NCBI GenBank assembly: GCA_018725565.1
Contig: QLUR01000001.1
Span: 1-64,000 of the forward strand
Origin: Bacillota bacterium
GTDB taxonomy: Bacteria; Bacillota; Dethiobacteria; Dethiobacterales; Dethiobacteraceae
Length of the DNA: 64,000 nt
Reading direction: 5' to 3'
Under the pieces are notes generated by a model that ran no database searches, was not told where the DNA came from, and saw only the letters and a program-made list of their open reading frames with translations. Made by a program: the position numbers and the translations under genes. Positions 25,316 through 34,886 of the stretch are shown piece after piece (position 1 is the first letter of the stretch; every line of letters begins with the position of its first letter).

Positions 25316-26950
25316 TTAGCCCAGAATCATGGCCAGGTCGCGTTCAGGCGTGGAAATGGGACGCAGGTTAAAGTTTTCCACCAGGACGTTCATGACGTTC
25401 GGTGTCAGGAAAGCAGGCAGGCTCGGACCGATAAAGATGTTTTTCAGCCCGAGGTGCAGAAGTGTTAGCAAGATGGCGACCGCTTTTTGCTCATACCAGG
25501 AAAGAATCAGGGTCAAAGGCAAATCGTTGACGCTGCATTCAAAGGCGTCGGCCAGAGCCAAAGCGATACGGATAGCGGAATAGGCGTCGTTGCACTGGCC
25601 GACATCGAGCAGCCTGGGAATGCCGCCGATGTCACCCAGCTTCTTGTCAAAGAAGCGGAATTTGCCGCAAGCCAGGGTCAGGATGACGGTGTCCGCAGGG
25701 GCCTTATCCACAAATTCGGCGTAATAGTTGCGCCCCGGCTTGGCGCCGTCGCAGCCGCCGACCAGGAAGAAGTGCCTGATGGCGCCGCTTTTGACAGCCT
25801 CGATCACCTTGGGCGCTACGCCGATGACGGTTTGGCGGGCAAACCCTACCAGCACGCTGCCTTTGTCTTCGTCTGCGGGAAATCCCGGCAGCGAGAGAGC
25901 TTTTTCTATGACCGGGCCAAACTTCCCGTTTGGCACATGACGGACACTAGGCCAGCCGACCAGGCCGGTGGTGAAAATATTATCGGCGTAGGCCTGCTGC
26001 GGTTTCTGCAGGCAGTTGGTGGTCATCAGGATGGCTCCCGGGAAGGTGGCGAATTCCTTTTGCTGGTTTTGCCAGGCGGTGCCGAAATGCCCGTAGAAAT
26101 GCTGGTGTTTCTTCAGTTCAGGGTAGCCGTGGGCCGGCAGCATCTCGCCGTGGGTGTAAACGGCAATACCTTTGCCGGCGGTCTGCTCAAGCAATAAGCC
26201 TAAGTCTTTCAGGTCGTGTCCGGAAATCAGAATACATTTCCCCTGCCTGTGGCCGAGGGGTACTTCGGTGGGCACGGGATGCCCGTATGTGCCGGTATTG
26301 GCGGCGTCCAGCAGCTCCATGGCCCGCAGGTTGGTCTCCCCGCATTTCAGCACCAGAGCAAGCCAGTCGTTGAGCGACAGGTTTTTCTCGGTAAGGGCGG
26401 CCAGTGCTTCATGGATGAAAGCATATACCTTATCATCTTCCTGGCCAAGGATTCTGGCGTGGTCGGTGTAGGCCGCCACGCCTTTGACGCCAAACAGCAA
26501 GGTTCTTTGCAGGGACTGGATGTCGGCGTCCGTTTCCCGGTCCGAATCGAGGCTTACCTTTTTGCCCTGTTCCACCAAACCCGCAATATCGGCGGCAGGG
26601 GTGAGCACGGCGGAGGGATGGTCAAGGCTGACATTGCTTCCCGCCCGGGACACCTTTTCTTTAAGTTGTTCCCGCAAAGCGGCCGCTTCAGTGATTAAGG
26701 CCTGGTAGCGGGCCGGGTCAAAGTCCACATTGGTCAGCGTGGTAAAGAGACCCTGGACAGTGAAGCGGTTTGCATCCTGGTCTGTGACACCGACTTTGCG
26801 TGCTTCCCTGGCAAAGAGGGACAGTCCCTGGAGCGCATGAACCAGCAGGTCCAGCAGCGCCGCGACCTCTGGGTCCTTGCCGCAGACGCCGTGGCTAGTG
26901 CAGGCGACACCTTTTGCCGTCTGCTCGCATTGGTTACAGTACATACTCAC
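25316..26950 (-). CDS. hcp: hybrid cluster protein (hydroxylamine/NO reductase)
   Basis: 544 residues. The N-terminal four-Cys set (C5, C8, C17, C23: CNQCEQ, ACTSHGVC) holds the [4Fe-4S] cluster of the class found in strict anaerobes. The C-terminal half carries the hybrid 4Fe-2S-2O cluster ligands, including VGGCDGAKPGR and ACGKFRF and the GQCND motif. Hcp reduces hydroxylamine in vitro and NO in vivo. The GTG start has AGGAGG 10 nt upstream. A CRP/FNR-type palindrome lies 62-75 bp upstream of the start. Confidence 0.95.
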   Translation of the reverse strand: MSMYCNQCEQTAKGVACTSHGVCGKDPEVAALLDLLVHALQGLSLFAREARKVGVTDQDANRFTVQGLFTTLTNVDFDPARYQALITEAAALREQLKEKVSRAGSNVSLDHPSAVLTPAADIAGLVEQGKKVSLDSDRETDADIQSLQRTLLFGVKGVAAYTDHARILGQEDDKVYAFIHEALAALTEKNLSLNDWLALVLKCGETNLRAMELLDAANTGTYGHPVPTEVPLGHRQGKCILISGHDLKDLGLLLEQTAGKGIAVYTHGEMLPAHGYPELKKHQHFYGHFGTAWQNQQKEFATFPGAILMTTNCLQKPQQAYADNIFTTGLVGWPSVRHVPNGKFGPVIEKALSLPGFPADEDKGSVLVGFARQTVIGVAPKVIEAVKSGAIRHFFLVGGCDGAKPGRNYYAEFVDKAPADTVILTLACGKFRFFDKKLGDIGGIPRLLDVGQCNDAYSAIRIALALADAFECSVNDLPLTLILSWYEQKAVAILLTLLHLGLKNIFIGPSLPAFLTPNVMNVLVENFNLRPISTPERDLAMILG

Positions 26951-27322
26951 AGAAAATCAACCTCCTTACTAGTCTTTTGCCTTATCTTAACATTTCCCGC
27001 AACCGCCTTCTGTGATACGCGTCACCTCACCCAGAAAAATATCCTGCTGCCGGAAAGGTAAACTTAACATGCCGGGCAGGGATTTTTACGCAGCCCTCGA
27101 AAACGAATAGGAACAAGGCAGGCAAAACAATGCAGTATCGCATCTGCCTGATGCAGCAATATCTGCGAACGACAGCTTTGCCCGCCACTTGCAGCGGCCG
27201 TTAAGAAGTGCCGGCATGCAGCGGGTGAGCAGACAGATGGTATGAGTTTTGGTACATAATTTGCATTATTTGTCTGTGCGGAGAAAAACGGCTGTGCCGG
27301 AGAAAAGGCGGGAGGGAAAGGC
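26951..27322. other. divergent intergenic region between hcp and the carboxyltransferase gene
   Basis: These 372 bases hold the CRP/FNR-like palindrome near hcp and no convincing gene. Neither promoter could be placed with confidence. Confidence 0.5.
27012..27025 (-). promoter_or_regulatory. CRP/FNR-family operator upstream of hcp
   Basis: GTGATACGCGTCAC is a perfect GTGA-N6-TCAC palindrome 62-75 bp before the hcp start, the usual distance for a class I/II activator of this family. Hcp genes are commonly controlled by nitrosative-stress regulators of the CRP/FNR family such as HcpR. The regulator gene itself is not in the window. Confidence 0.65.
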
Positions 27323-28927
27323 ATGGAAGACAAGCGTCAGGAAAGTTTCGAGCATTGGCAGGATCTGGACCGGCAGCTGCTATGGCGCCGGGAGGAAGCG
27401 TATAACGTAGGCGGAGATAAGCAGCTGCAGCGCTTGGCCAAGCAGGGTAAAAAGCCGGCGCGTGAACTGATTGGTATGCTCCTTGATCCGGAGACAGATT
27501 TTTTTGAACTGGGGCTGGAAGCCGGATACCATATCGGCTACCCGGAGCAGCCGCACATTCCCGGGGGCGGGCTCGTTACCGGAGTCGGCAAAGTCCTGGG
27601 CAAAGACTGCATGATCTTTGCCAACGAGAGCAGGATGACGGCCGGCACTTATTATCCTATCACGCTGAAGAAACATATGCGGGCGCAAAAGATTGCCGAG
27701 CAGTGCAGGCTGACCTGCATTTATATCGCCGACTCCGGCGGCATCTTTTTGCCGCTGCAGCGTGAATGTTTTGCAGACGAAGGGATGTTTGGCTCCATGT
27801 TTTATAACATGACCCGCATGTCGGCCAAAGGCATCAAGCAGTATACTCTAAGCACAGGGGGAAATACCGCCGGCGGCGCTTATATCGTTTACTTGGCCTG
27901 CGAGTCGGTAATGATAGACAAACTGGCTTATGCTTTCCTGGCCGGCCCGCCCATGGTCCGTTCCGCGATCGGCGAGGAAGTTACGGCTGAAGATCTGGGC
28001 GGGGCCTATGTCCACACTCAGCACTCCGGCGGGGCGGATCATTTTGTCCGCACGCAGGAAGCAGGGATTGCCAAGCTACGGGAAATTATCGCCTTTGACC
28101 CGCAGCCGGAAGTTTACGGTCAGCGCTACGAATCATGGGATAAACCGCTGTATGGCCCGGAGGAATTGATGTCCTGCATGCCGATTGACCCGTATAAGCC
28201 TATAGACATATACGATGTGTTGAAATGCCTGGCTGACGGCAGCTATTTTCAGGAGTATAAGGCGGGATATGCTCCGGGCCGCGGGGACAATATCGTCTGC
28301 GGCAAAATCTGGCTCAAAGGGATGCCAGTCGGAATCGTTGCCTCCAACAGGAACGGCGTCATATTTATTGAAGCGGCCCGCAAGGCTACCGAGTGGGTGG
28401 TGCGCTGCGGCAATGATAAAACGCCGTTGCTTTACATCCAGAACTCGCCTGGCTATATGGTCGGCAGCAGGGAGGAATGGGGGGGTATTGGCAAATACGG
28501 GGCTGATATGGTCCGTGCCTGTGCCTGTGTCGAGGTCCCAAAAGTGCAGTGGGTGATTGGTCCGGACCACGGAGCGGCCAATTACGGGATGTGCGGCCGC
28601 GCCTATGACCCCCGCTTTGTTTTCCATACCATGCGTGCCAGGACCACTGTAATGTCCGGCCGTACCGCGGCGTTTATCCTGGAGAGCATTGAAAGGAAGA
28701 ACAAAGAAGCCAGGGGAGAGGCGGTCGACGAGGAGAAAATGTCCGAGTTCCGCGAAGCGATGGTGGAGCGCTATGACCGGGACGGCCATCCATATGTGAC
28801 CGGTTCATTGCTTTTCCATGACGGGATTGTCGCCTGGGCAGAGGCGCGCGATAAAATTGCCCGCGCCTTTGAACTGACGCGGTACCGGCCGGCAGCGGAA
28901 TCAAAGTTCGGCAACTTCAAGTTCTGA
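27323..28927 (+). CDS. acyl-CoA carboxyltransferase (biotin-dependent carboxylase/decarboxylase beta-type subunit)
   Basis: 534 residues of the crotonase-fold carboxyltransferase family, with duplicated N and C domains. The first domain has TAGTYYPITLKKHMRAQKIA and the STGGNTAGGAYIVYLACE oxyanion-type glycine stretch; the second has NSPGYMVGS and GPDHGAANYGMCGRAYDPRF. It would transfer a carboxyl group between biotin and an acyl-CoA such as methylcrotonyl-, propionyl- or glutaconyl-CoA. No biotin carboxylase or biotin carrier gene is adjacent, so partners must be elsewhere. GGGAGG precedes the ATG. The substrate is not decidable by eye. Confidence 0.87.
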   Translation: MEDKRQESFEHWQDLDRQLLWRREEAYNVGGDKQLQRLAKQGKKPARELIGMLLDPETDFFELGLEAGYHIGYPEQPHIPGGGLVTGVGKVLGKDCMIFANESRMTAGTYYPITLKKHMRAQKIAEQCRLTCIYIADSGGIFLPLQRECFADEGMFGSMFYNMTRMSAKGIKQYTLSTGGNTAGGAYIVYLACESVMIDKLAYAFLAGPPMVRSAIGEEVTAEDLGGAYVHTQHSGGADHFVRTQEAGIAKLREIIAFDPQPEVYGQRYESWDKPLYGPEELMSCMPIDPYKPIDIYDVLKCLADGSYFQEYKAGYAPGRGDNIVCGKIWLKGMPVGIVASNRNGVIFIEAARKATEWVVRCGNDKTPLLYIQNSPGYMVGSREEWGGIGKYGADMVRACACVEVPKVQWVIGPDHGAANYGMCGRAYDPRFVFHTMRARTTVMSGRTAAFILESIERKNKEARGEAVDEEKMSEFREAMVERYDRDGHPYVTGSLLFHDGIVAWAEARDKIARAFELTRYRPAAESKFGNFKF

Positions 28928-29029
28928 CCCCTTTCCGCAGGAAACGTCAGCCCCATGTTCGGCTGCCTGGGTCGCACCCAAAAACTTAAAGTGCAGTTTT
29001 CGGGGTAGCTTGCATTTGCTTATTTTTTG

Positions 29030-29035
29030 TATAAT
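29030..29035 (+). promoter_or_regulatory. probable -10 element of the leuS promoter
   Basis: A perfect TATAAT about 54 bp before the leuS start. A TTGCAT at 29010-29015 is only 14 bp upstream, so the -35 is uncertain. No T-box structure was seen in the leader. Confidence 0.45.
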
Positions 29036-29088
29036 AATAGACAAAAAAGCAGATGCAAGCTTATTTATGTAAACAGGAGGCAGTGACG

Positions 29089-31569
29089 GTGACGGAGTAT
29101 CATCCGCAGCAGACAGAGGCCAAGTGGCAAAAATATTGGCAGGAAAACAACTTCTACCGCACAGATGAACAGGGCAGGAAAAAATATTATGTCCTGGAGA
29201 TGTTCCCCTACCCTTCAGGCAGGCTGCATATGGGACATATGCGGGTCTATACCATTGGGGACGTTCTGGCCCGGTTTTTGCGTATGCGCGGATACAGCGT
29301 CCTGCATCCCATGGGGTGGGACGCCTTTGGCCTTCCGGCGGAAAACGCGGCTATTGAGCACCATGTTCATCCGGCCGAATGGACTTATGCCAACATTGAA
29401 GCGATGAAAAAGCAGCAAAAAGCCTTAGGGCTCAGCTATGACTGGGACAGGGAAGTGACGACCTGCGCCCCGGATTATTACCGCTGGACGCAGTGGCTGT
29501 TTTTGCTCTTTTTTAAGCGGGGCCTCGCCTACCGGAAAAAGGCGACGGTCAACTGGTGCCCGCGCTGCGAGACGGTGCTGGCCAACGAACAGGTGGAGGC
29601 AGGCGGCTGCTGGCGCTGCGGTGAGGAAGTGGCCACAAAAGAGCTGGAACAGTGGTTCCTGCGCATTACCGACTATGCCGAGCGCCTGCTGGAAGACTTG
29701 AAGCTGCTTTCCGGCTGGCCGGAGCGGGTGCGCGTCATGCAGGAAAACTGGATTGGCAAAAGCACCGGAGCACAAATCAGCTTCCCTGTCAGGGGCAGCG
29801 ACAGGCGGGTAGAAGTCTTTACCACCCGCCCGGACACGCTGTTCGGTGTGACTTATCTGGTGCTGGCGGCCGAGCACCCGCTGTCTGCCGAATTGTCACG
29901 GGGGACGCCGCAGGAGGACGCAGTGCGCGCTTTTGTGGAGAGGACGCGCAAACTGAGCGAGGTTACCCGTGTCTCCGCGGAGATGGTCAAAGAAGGCGTC
30001 TTTACCGGCGCTTTTTGCCGAAACCCGCTCAGCGGGGAAGAAGTGCCGCTGCTGGTCGGCAACTATGTGCTGATGGGTTATGGCTCAGGTGCGGTGATGG
30101 GTGTGCCGGCTCATGACCAGCGGGATTTTGAGTTTGCAAAAAAATACGGCCTGCCGGTCCGGGTAGTGATTACCCCGGCGGGCAGGTTACTCAGGCCGGA
30201 AGAAATGACGGAAGCATACGAGGATGAAGGTGTGCTGCTGAATTCCGAAAGATTTGACGGCCTGCCGAGTACCGAGGCCCGGGACGCGATAACTGTCAGA
30301 CTTGCGGAAAACGGCTTTGGCGGCCCCAGGGTCACTTACCGCCTGCGTGACTGGCTTATCTCGCGCCAGCGCTATTGGGGTGCGCCGATTCCCATTATTT
30401 ATTGCGCCGCCTGTGGACCGGTCGCGGTACCCGAAAAAGATTTACCCGTGGAGTTGCCCCGGGATGTTATTTTTCAGCCCGGCGGCCAGTCGCCGCTCTC
30501 CAGTCACGCCGCTTTCCTGCAGGCGAAATGTCCCGCCTGCGGCGGACCGGGGCGTCGGGAAACCGATACCATGGATACCTTTATCTGTTCTTCCTGGTAC
30601 TATTTCCGCTACGCCGACGCCAAAAATGACCGTGCGCCGTTCAGCCTGGCGCAGAGTGACGCCTGGCTGCCGGTCGACCAGTATATCGGCGGTATTGAGC
30701 ATGCTATCCTGCATCTCCTGTACTCGCGCTTCTTTACCAAGGTATTGCATGACGCCGGCCTGACCGGCGCGACAGAGCCGTTCACCAGGCTCCTGGCTCA
30801 GGGCATGGTCAATAAAGACGGGGCCAAAATGTCCAAATCAAAAGGCAACGTCGTCAGCCCTGACGAGATTATCGCCCGATACGGCGCCGACACAGGGCGG
30901 CTGTTTATCCTGTTTGCCGCGCCGCCGGAAAAAGACCTGGATTGGAGCGACCGCGGCGTGGAGGGTTGCTCCCGTTTCTTAAAAAGGGTATTTCGCTTGG
31001 TGGAGCGCTATGCCGACCTGGTGCGTGAACAGACCGGCGAAGACCGTTTGGCGGTAGAGCCGGGAGCAGCGGTAACAGACTTGCGCCGCGCCGTACACGC
31101 GGCGCTTAAAAAAGTTACCGAAGATATTGAGGAACGCTTCAATTTTAACACAGCTATCTCGGCGATTATGGAGGCGGTAAACGCTCTCTACGGCTACTCC
31201 GCCGAAAAAGGTGACGGAGTGCATGGCGCGGTCCTGGCTGAATGTCTGGAACTGCTGGTGCTGATGCTTGCTCCGTTTGCTCCTCACCTGGCCGAGGAAC
31301 TGTGGGGCCGCCTTGGTTTTACAGGCAGCGTCCACCTGCAGTCCTGGCCGGCTGTCGATGCGTCTGCCCTGGCTGTGGCGGATGTGGAAATTGTCGTTCA
31401 GATCAACGGCAAGGTACGCGGCCGGCTGACAGTCCCAGCGGGCCTTACGCAGGAGGCTATGCTGGAGCAGGCTTTCTCCGACAACCGCATTGCCTTGCTG
31501 GTGGCCGGCAGGGAGCTGCTTAAAGCTGTCGCCGTCCCGGACAAGCTGGTTAACCTTGTCGTTCGCTGA
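29089..31569 (+). CDS. leuS: leucyl-tRNA synthetase
   Basis: 826 residues from the GTG at 29089, where AGGAGG (29075-29080) is 8 nt upstream and the protein begins MTEYHPQQTEAKWQKYW as in homologues. A longer in-frame ATG at 29053 has no ribosome site. The HIGH motif is HMGH (47-50), KMSKS is intact (GAKMSKSKGNVVSP), and the CP1 editing domain (about 220-400, TTRPDTLFG and GVPAHDQRDFEFA) is present. It charges tRNA-Leu. It stands alone in its own transcription unit before comEA. Confidence 0.96.
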   Translation: MTEYHPQQTEAKWQKYWQENNFYRTDEQGRKKYYVLEMFPYPSGRLHMGHMRVYTIGDVLARFLRMRGYSVLHPMGWDAFGLPAENAAIEHHVHPAEWTYANIEAMKKQQKALGLSYDWDREVTTCAPDYYRWTQWLFLLFFKRGLAYRKKATVNWCPRCETVLANEQVEAGGCWRCGEEVATKELEQWFLRITDYAERLLEDLKLLSGWPERVRVMQENWIGKSTGAQISFPVRGSDRRVEVFTTRPDTLFGVTYLVLAAEHPLSAELSRGTPQEDAVRAFVERTRKLSEVTRVSAEMVKEGVFTGAFCRNPLSGEEVPLLVGNYVLMGYGSGAVMGVPAHDQRDFEFAKKYGLPVRVVITPAGRLLRPEEMTEAYEDEGVLLNSERFDGLPSTEARDAITVRLAENGFGGPRVTYRLRDWLISRQRYWGAPIPIIYCAACGPVAVPEKDLPVELPRDVIFQPGGQSPLSSHAAFLQAKCPACGGPGRRETDTMDTFICSSWYYFRYADAKNDRAPFSLAQSDAWLPVDQYIGGIEHAILHLLYSRFFTKVLHDAGLTGATEPFTRLLAQGMVNKDGAKMSKSKGNVVSPDEIIARYGADTGRLFILFAAPPEKDLDWSDRGVEGCSRFLKRVFRLVERYADLVREQTGEDRLAVEPGAAVTDLRRAVHAALKKVTEDIEERFNFNTAISAIMEAVNALYGYSAEKGDGVHGAVLAECLELLVLMLAPFAPHLAEELWGRLGFTGSVHLQSWPAVDASALAVADVEIVVQINGKVRGRLTVPAGLTQEAMLEQAFSDNRIALLVAGRELLKAVAVPDKLVNLVVR

Positions 31570-31669
31570 TATTTCTCGGGAAATATTGTCAGAGAAAGCG
31601 TTTTAAAGCAGGAAATAATTGAACGATGCGGAAGATTTTTTGGTATAAAGTTCTGGCATGGAGGCAGGT

Positions 31670-32269
31670 ATGTTTACCTTTACCCGCCGTGAGTTGCTTG
31701 GCGCGGTCCTGTTGGCTGGCCTTTTGGTTGGCGGGTTGCTGTTGCGCTTTGTCCTGCTGCCGGACAGGGGGGCGGAAATAGTCCACGAACGGCCGGCTGA
31801 ACAGCAGGCGCCCGGAGGGACGGATCCCGGGGAACAGGAGATGATAGTGGTGCATGTTGCCGGTGCGGTCAAGATTCCCGGTGTTTACACGCTGCCCGAA
31901 GGTGCGAGGGTCTTCGAGGCGGTTGAAGCTGCAGGCGGAGCTTTGCCTGATGCCGACCTGCACGCGCTGAATCTGGCCGAGCCGCTGTTTGACGGCCGGA
32001 AAGTAACGGTGCCGGCCGTGGGCAGTCCGGGGCCGGATATGCAGCCGACGTCGCCGCCAAATCAGCCGGGGGACGGCCGGATCAATATCAACACGGCCAC
32101 GGCCGATGAGCTGGAAAAGCTCCCGGGAATCGGCCCGGCCAGGGCGCAGGCGATTGTACGTGAACGTGAGCAAAAAGGATCATTTCGGCGCGTTGAGGAC
32201 TTGGAACGTGTCAGCGGTATCGGCCCTAAAACGGTGGAGAATTTGCGCGAACACGTTAAGGTATATTAA
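31670..32269 (+). CDS. comEA: ComEA-type DNA-binding competence protein
   Basis: 199 residues: an N-terminal membrane anchor (LLGAVLLAGLLVGGLLLRFV), an SLBB domain (VHVAGAVKIPGVYTLPEG) and C-terminal helix-hairpin-helix motifs (INTATADELEKLPGIGPARA, then VSGIGPKTVENL). ComEA binds incoming double-stranded DNA outside the membrane and passes it to ComEC, encoded 5 kb downstream on the same strand. The ATG at 31670 has GGAGG five nt upstream; an in-frame ATG at 31658 overlaps that site. The ger operon on the opposite strand separates comEA and comEC. Confidence 0.93.
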   Translation: MFTFTRRELLGAVLLAGLLVGGLLLRFVLLPDRGAEIVHERPAEQQAPGGTDPGEQEMIVVHVAGAVKIPGVYTLPEGARVFEAVEAAGGALPDADLHALNLAEPLFDGRKVTVPAVGSPGPDMQPTSPPNQPGDGRININTATADELEKLPGIGPARAQAIVREREQKGSFRRVEDLERVSGIGPKTVENLREHVKVY

Positions 32270-32296
32270 TTTCCCGTAACTATTTTTCCCCTTTAA

Positions 32297-32497
32297 TTAT
32301 AGGCCAAAAACCGCGGTCAGCAGGTCGGTGGGGTTGGGCAGTTCCGCGCCGAGGACCGCGGCTCCCGACAGGAAGGCCGCAAGTGCCCAGAGGAAAAGGA
32401 AGGCCCCAAGCTCTCCCCATCGTTTATTTTTAAGCAGGCGCGGCGCTTCCAGCGCCAGGATGGCTGCCAGCAGAAAGATAAGCATGGCCAAAAACAA
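32297..32497 (-). CDS. small two-span membrane protein in the ger operon
   Basis: 66 residues with two hydrophobic segments (MLIFLLAAILALEAPRLL and LGAFLFLWALAAFLSGAAV). It begins at a TTG 18 bp past the gerKC stop. Similar small unnamed membrane proteins accompany spore germination operons; a role as accessory GerD-like or D-subunit component is inferred from position only. Confidence 0.6.
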   Translation of the reverse strand: MFLAMLIFLLAAILALEAPRLLKNKRWGELGAFLFLWALAAFLSGAAVLGAELPNPTDLLTAVFGL

Positions 32498-32515
32498 AGT
32501 GTCACATCCTTGCTG

Positions 32516-33772
32516 CTACTGCGGTTGAAGGGGGACCGTCCGGGAAAGCAGGCCGGTCCGGCGGATGTGCGCTTGCACCTGAATATCTACTTCAAGGTTG
32601 CGGAAGACTTGCGGCCAGCGGCCGGCCAGCGCCTGAAAAGCTTGCGGGTTTCGGCGCCGAAGGATGGTACCGAAGCCCACGATATCGGCTTCCATTTCCT
32701 GCAGGCGGCGCAGCGTCTGCGTCATCTCTTCCTTAAGGGCCTCGGCCTTGGCGGTGCCTAGTTTTTCCAGCATTTCCGGGGTGGAGAGGTTTTCCAGACT
32801 CTCCTGGCTCAGGATGTCGCCTTCCAATTCCGTCTCCACCAGGAAACTGAGCCGGCCCGCCTCCAGCCGCGGCGTAATTTTGCTGTTGCCGCGCAAAATA
32901 CCAAGGCTGACCGACTTGCCCGGCGCAAGAGGGTCCGGGACGCTCAATACCCCGCGCCTGATCCTGCCGGCCAGCAGCAGGTAGCCGCGCGTTTCCCGCG
33001 GGGCAAGAAACCCGGCCAGCATTTCATCGCGGAAGACGGCGGTGCCGTTCACGCTCAGCACTTCGGGTGGCGGCGCGACCTCTGCTCCTTGTCCCGCCCC
33101 GCCGCCTTGGGCGCCCTGACCGGCCGGCTGTTTTTCGGCGGCGATTTCCGGCAAAGCTTGTTCCGGTGGCGGCGCAAGGCGCAGGACGGCAAGATGCGCT
33201 TCCTGCCCTTCTGTTACCGCTTGCCGCAGGATATGATAGATCTCCAGAGGGTCGCTTTCAGAACTGAGGCGGGCCCGCTCCAGCAGACCGAGGATTTCCT
33301 GGGGCAGCGCCGCCTCCAGCCTCCCGGAGGCGAGCAGCACGTCATGGGCAATGCCTGGAACAAGCAGCAAAAAATTGGTCAGGCGCAGCTGGTGGAAACG
33401 CATTACCAGGTCGACCGTTGCCTGCAGTCCGCGCTTAGCAGCTTCCTCTCCGATCAGCACTACTTCGTTGTGGGTAAAATAGGCGTGACGCGGCATGGAC
33501 AGGGCGGCATTATTCAACGCCAAATCGAGCGAGGTGCCGGTGCCGGAAAAGACTTGGGTTGCCGTACTCCCGCCGCCTCCTGCCCCGTCGCCGACCGGGA
33601 TAGCGGCCGGCCGGGCCACGGACAATGTTACCAGATACGGCTCACTGGCTTCTGGCAGGTAATCGATGGCCAGACAGCGGACGATAGCCAGCTTGTCTAC
33701 TTCTATCCGGCTCCAGCAGCCGGTCAGCAGCAGCAGTACGGCGGCCAGAAACAATAATAAATATTTACTCAT
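32516..33772 (-). CDS. gerKC: spore germination lipoprotein, Ger(x)C family
   Basis: 418 residues starting with a lipoprotein signal (LLLFLAAVLLLLTGC, lipobox cysteine near residue 19). The typical GerAC opening WSRIEVDKLAIVRCLAIDY follows, then the three-domain body. It is the C subunit of a nutrient germinant receptor, anchored on the outer face of the spore inner membrane. It overlaps gerKB by 8 bp. A low-complexity Gly/Ala/Pro-rich linker (around 215-235) is unusual but in frame. Confidence 0.92.
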   Translation of the reverse strand: MSKYLLLFLAAVLLLLTGCWSRIEVDKLAIVRCLAIDYLPEASEPYLVTLSVARPAAIPVGDGAGGGGSTATQVFSGTGTSLDLALNNAALSMPRHAYFTHNEVVLIGEEAAKRGLQATVDLVMRFHQLRLTNFLLLVPGIAHDVLLASGRLEAALPQEILGLLERARLSSESDPLEIYHILRQAVTEGQEAHLAVLRLAPPPEQALPEIAAEKQPAGQGAQGGGAGQGAEVAPPPEVLSVNGTAVFRDEMLAGFLAPRETRGYLLLAGRIRRGVLSVPDPLAPGKSVSLGILRGNSKITPRLEAGRLSFLVETELEGDILSQESLENLSTPEMLEKLGTAKAEALKEEMTQTLRRLQEMEADIVGFGTILRRRNPQAFQALAGRWPQVFRNLEVDIQVQAHIRRTGLLSRTVPLQPQ

Positions 33773-34886
33773 TTAAGTTCTCCTTCTGCCCATTGCTTTC
33801 CGCCCTGCCGCGCAGCAGGCTGCCGGCCAGCAGCAGGAGCGGCAGTCCGAGCGTAAACAGGGTGATGCTATAGGCCGGCCAGACGTTGCTTAAAAAAGAG
33901 GCCAATTCGCTTACGTTGGCAAACAGGGTCACAGACAGGGTGCCCATGATGACGCCAAGCGGCAGTACGACCGGGCGATACTCGGCCAGCCCCAGCACCT
34001 GGCCGAGCCCAAGGGCGGCGCAGTAATAGATCACGGCGGTCTTAATAAACACGCCGGCCACCCAGGCAGCCATGACCACTGCCTCAAAGCGGGTCAGAAA
34101 ATCAGCGATGTTGATGGTGTGCACGAAGTAGTGGAGGGCGAATTTAAAAACGGCCACCAGGTCCGGGCCAAAGACGGAGATGGCGGCGACTACGCCAAGA
34201 GTGAGAATAAGGCCGGAGGCCAGGACAGCGGCGGCACCGCTGGTAAAAGCGTGCTGCGGGCGAGTCAGGTAAGGCAGGAGCACGGCCATGGTGGCAATCT
34301 CAGCATGCCAGCCGGCCGAAACCAGCGCGCCTCGCAGCACCGGCCCGAGACCTTCGGCCAGGACAGGCTGAAGAAAGCTAAGTTCCCAGTTTGGGACGGA
34401 AAGAGCCAGGATGGCCAGCAGCGAGGTAACTACCAGGAAGATAATAAACTCATTCATGCGGGCAATTGCTTCCAGTCCCGCCACCACCGCCCAGGCGGCG
34501 AGGAGTACCAGGCTGAAATTAAACACGGAAAGCGGTGTCGCCGGCATAAAGGCGGCGGATAAAAAATCGCCGTATTCCCGGACCACCACCGCGCCCCAGT
34601 GCAGGAAAAACCAGACGTAAGCGAGCCCGGCCAGCTTGCCGAACAAGCGTCCCAGGATGATTTCACAGTACTGGAAAATAGTCTGCCCCGGGTAGCGGCG
34701 GCCGAGCCAGACAACCACACCGAGCGAGGGCAGGCCGGCCAGTGCGCCGGCAAAGGCCGCCAGCCAGGCGTCATGCCCCGCTTTTTCAGCCATGATGGAC
34801 GGCACGAACAGGATGACCGTGGCAAAAATGGTCATAAACAGCAGTTCGCCGGCCTGGCGGGGGGAGATTTTACCTTTTTCCAGCAT
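33765..34886 (-). CDS. gerKB: spore germination permease-like protein, GerKB family
   Basis: About 373 residues with about ten membrane spans, of the amino acid/polyamine transporter-like GerAB family. It starts [25 protein letters not shown] in the family-typical way at the ATG 34886; the frame extends upstream inside gerKA without a ribosome site. It is the B subunit, which binds the germinant. The start overlaps the gerKA 3' end by 17 bp, so expression is coupled. Confidence 0.92.
   Translation of the reverse strand: MLEKGKISPRQAGELLFMTIFATVILFVPSIMAEKAGHDAWLAAFAGALAGLPSLGVVVWLGRRYPGQTIFQYCEIILGRLFGKLAGLAYVWFFLHWGAVVVREYGDFLSAAFMPATPLSVFNFSLVLLAAWAVVAGLEAIARMNEFIIFLVVTSLLAILALSVPNWELSFLQPVLAEGLGPVLRGALVSAGWHAEIATMAVLLPYLTRPQHAFTSGAAAVLASGLILTLGVVAAISVFGPDLVAVFKFALHYFVHTINIADFLTRFEAVVMAAWVAGVFIKTAVIYYCAALGLGQVLGLAEYRPVVLPLGVIMGTLSVTLFANVSELASFLSNVWPAYSITLFTLGLPLLLLAGSLLRGRAESNGQKENLNE

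Noticed and set aside
25487-26197. 236-codon plus-strand frame over hcp
   Set aside because: Antisense to conserved Hcp sequence and lacks a ribosome site.
28928-29088. T-box riboswitch expected before leuS
   Set aside because: No T-box consensus or terminator/antiterminator pair was found in the 160-bp leader; the same holds upstream of glnS.
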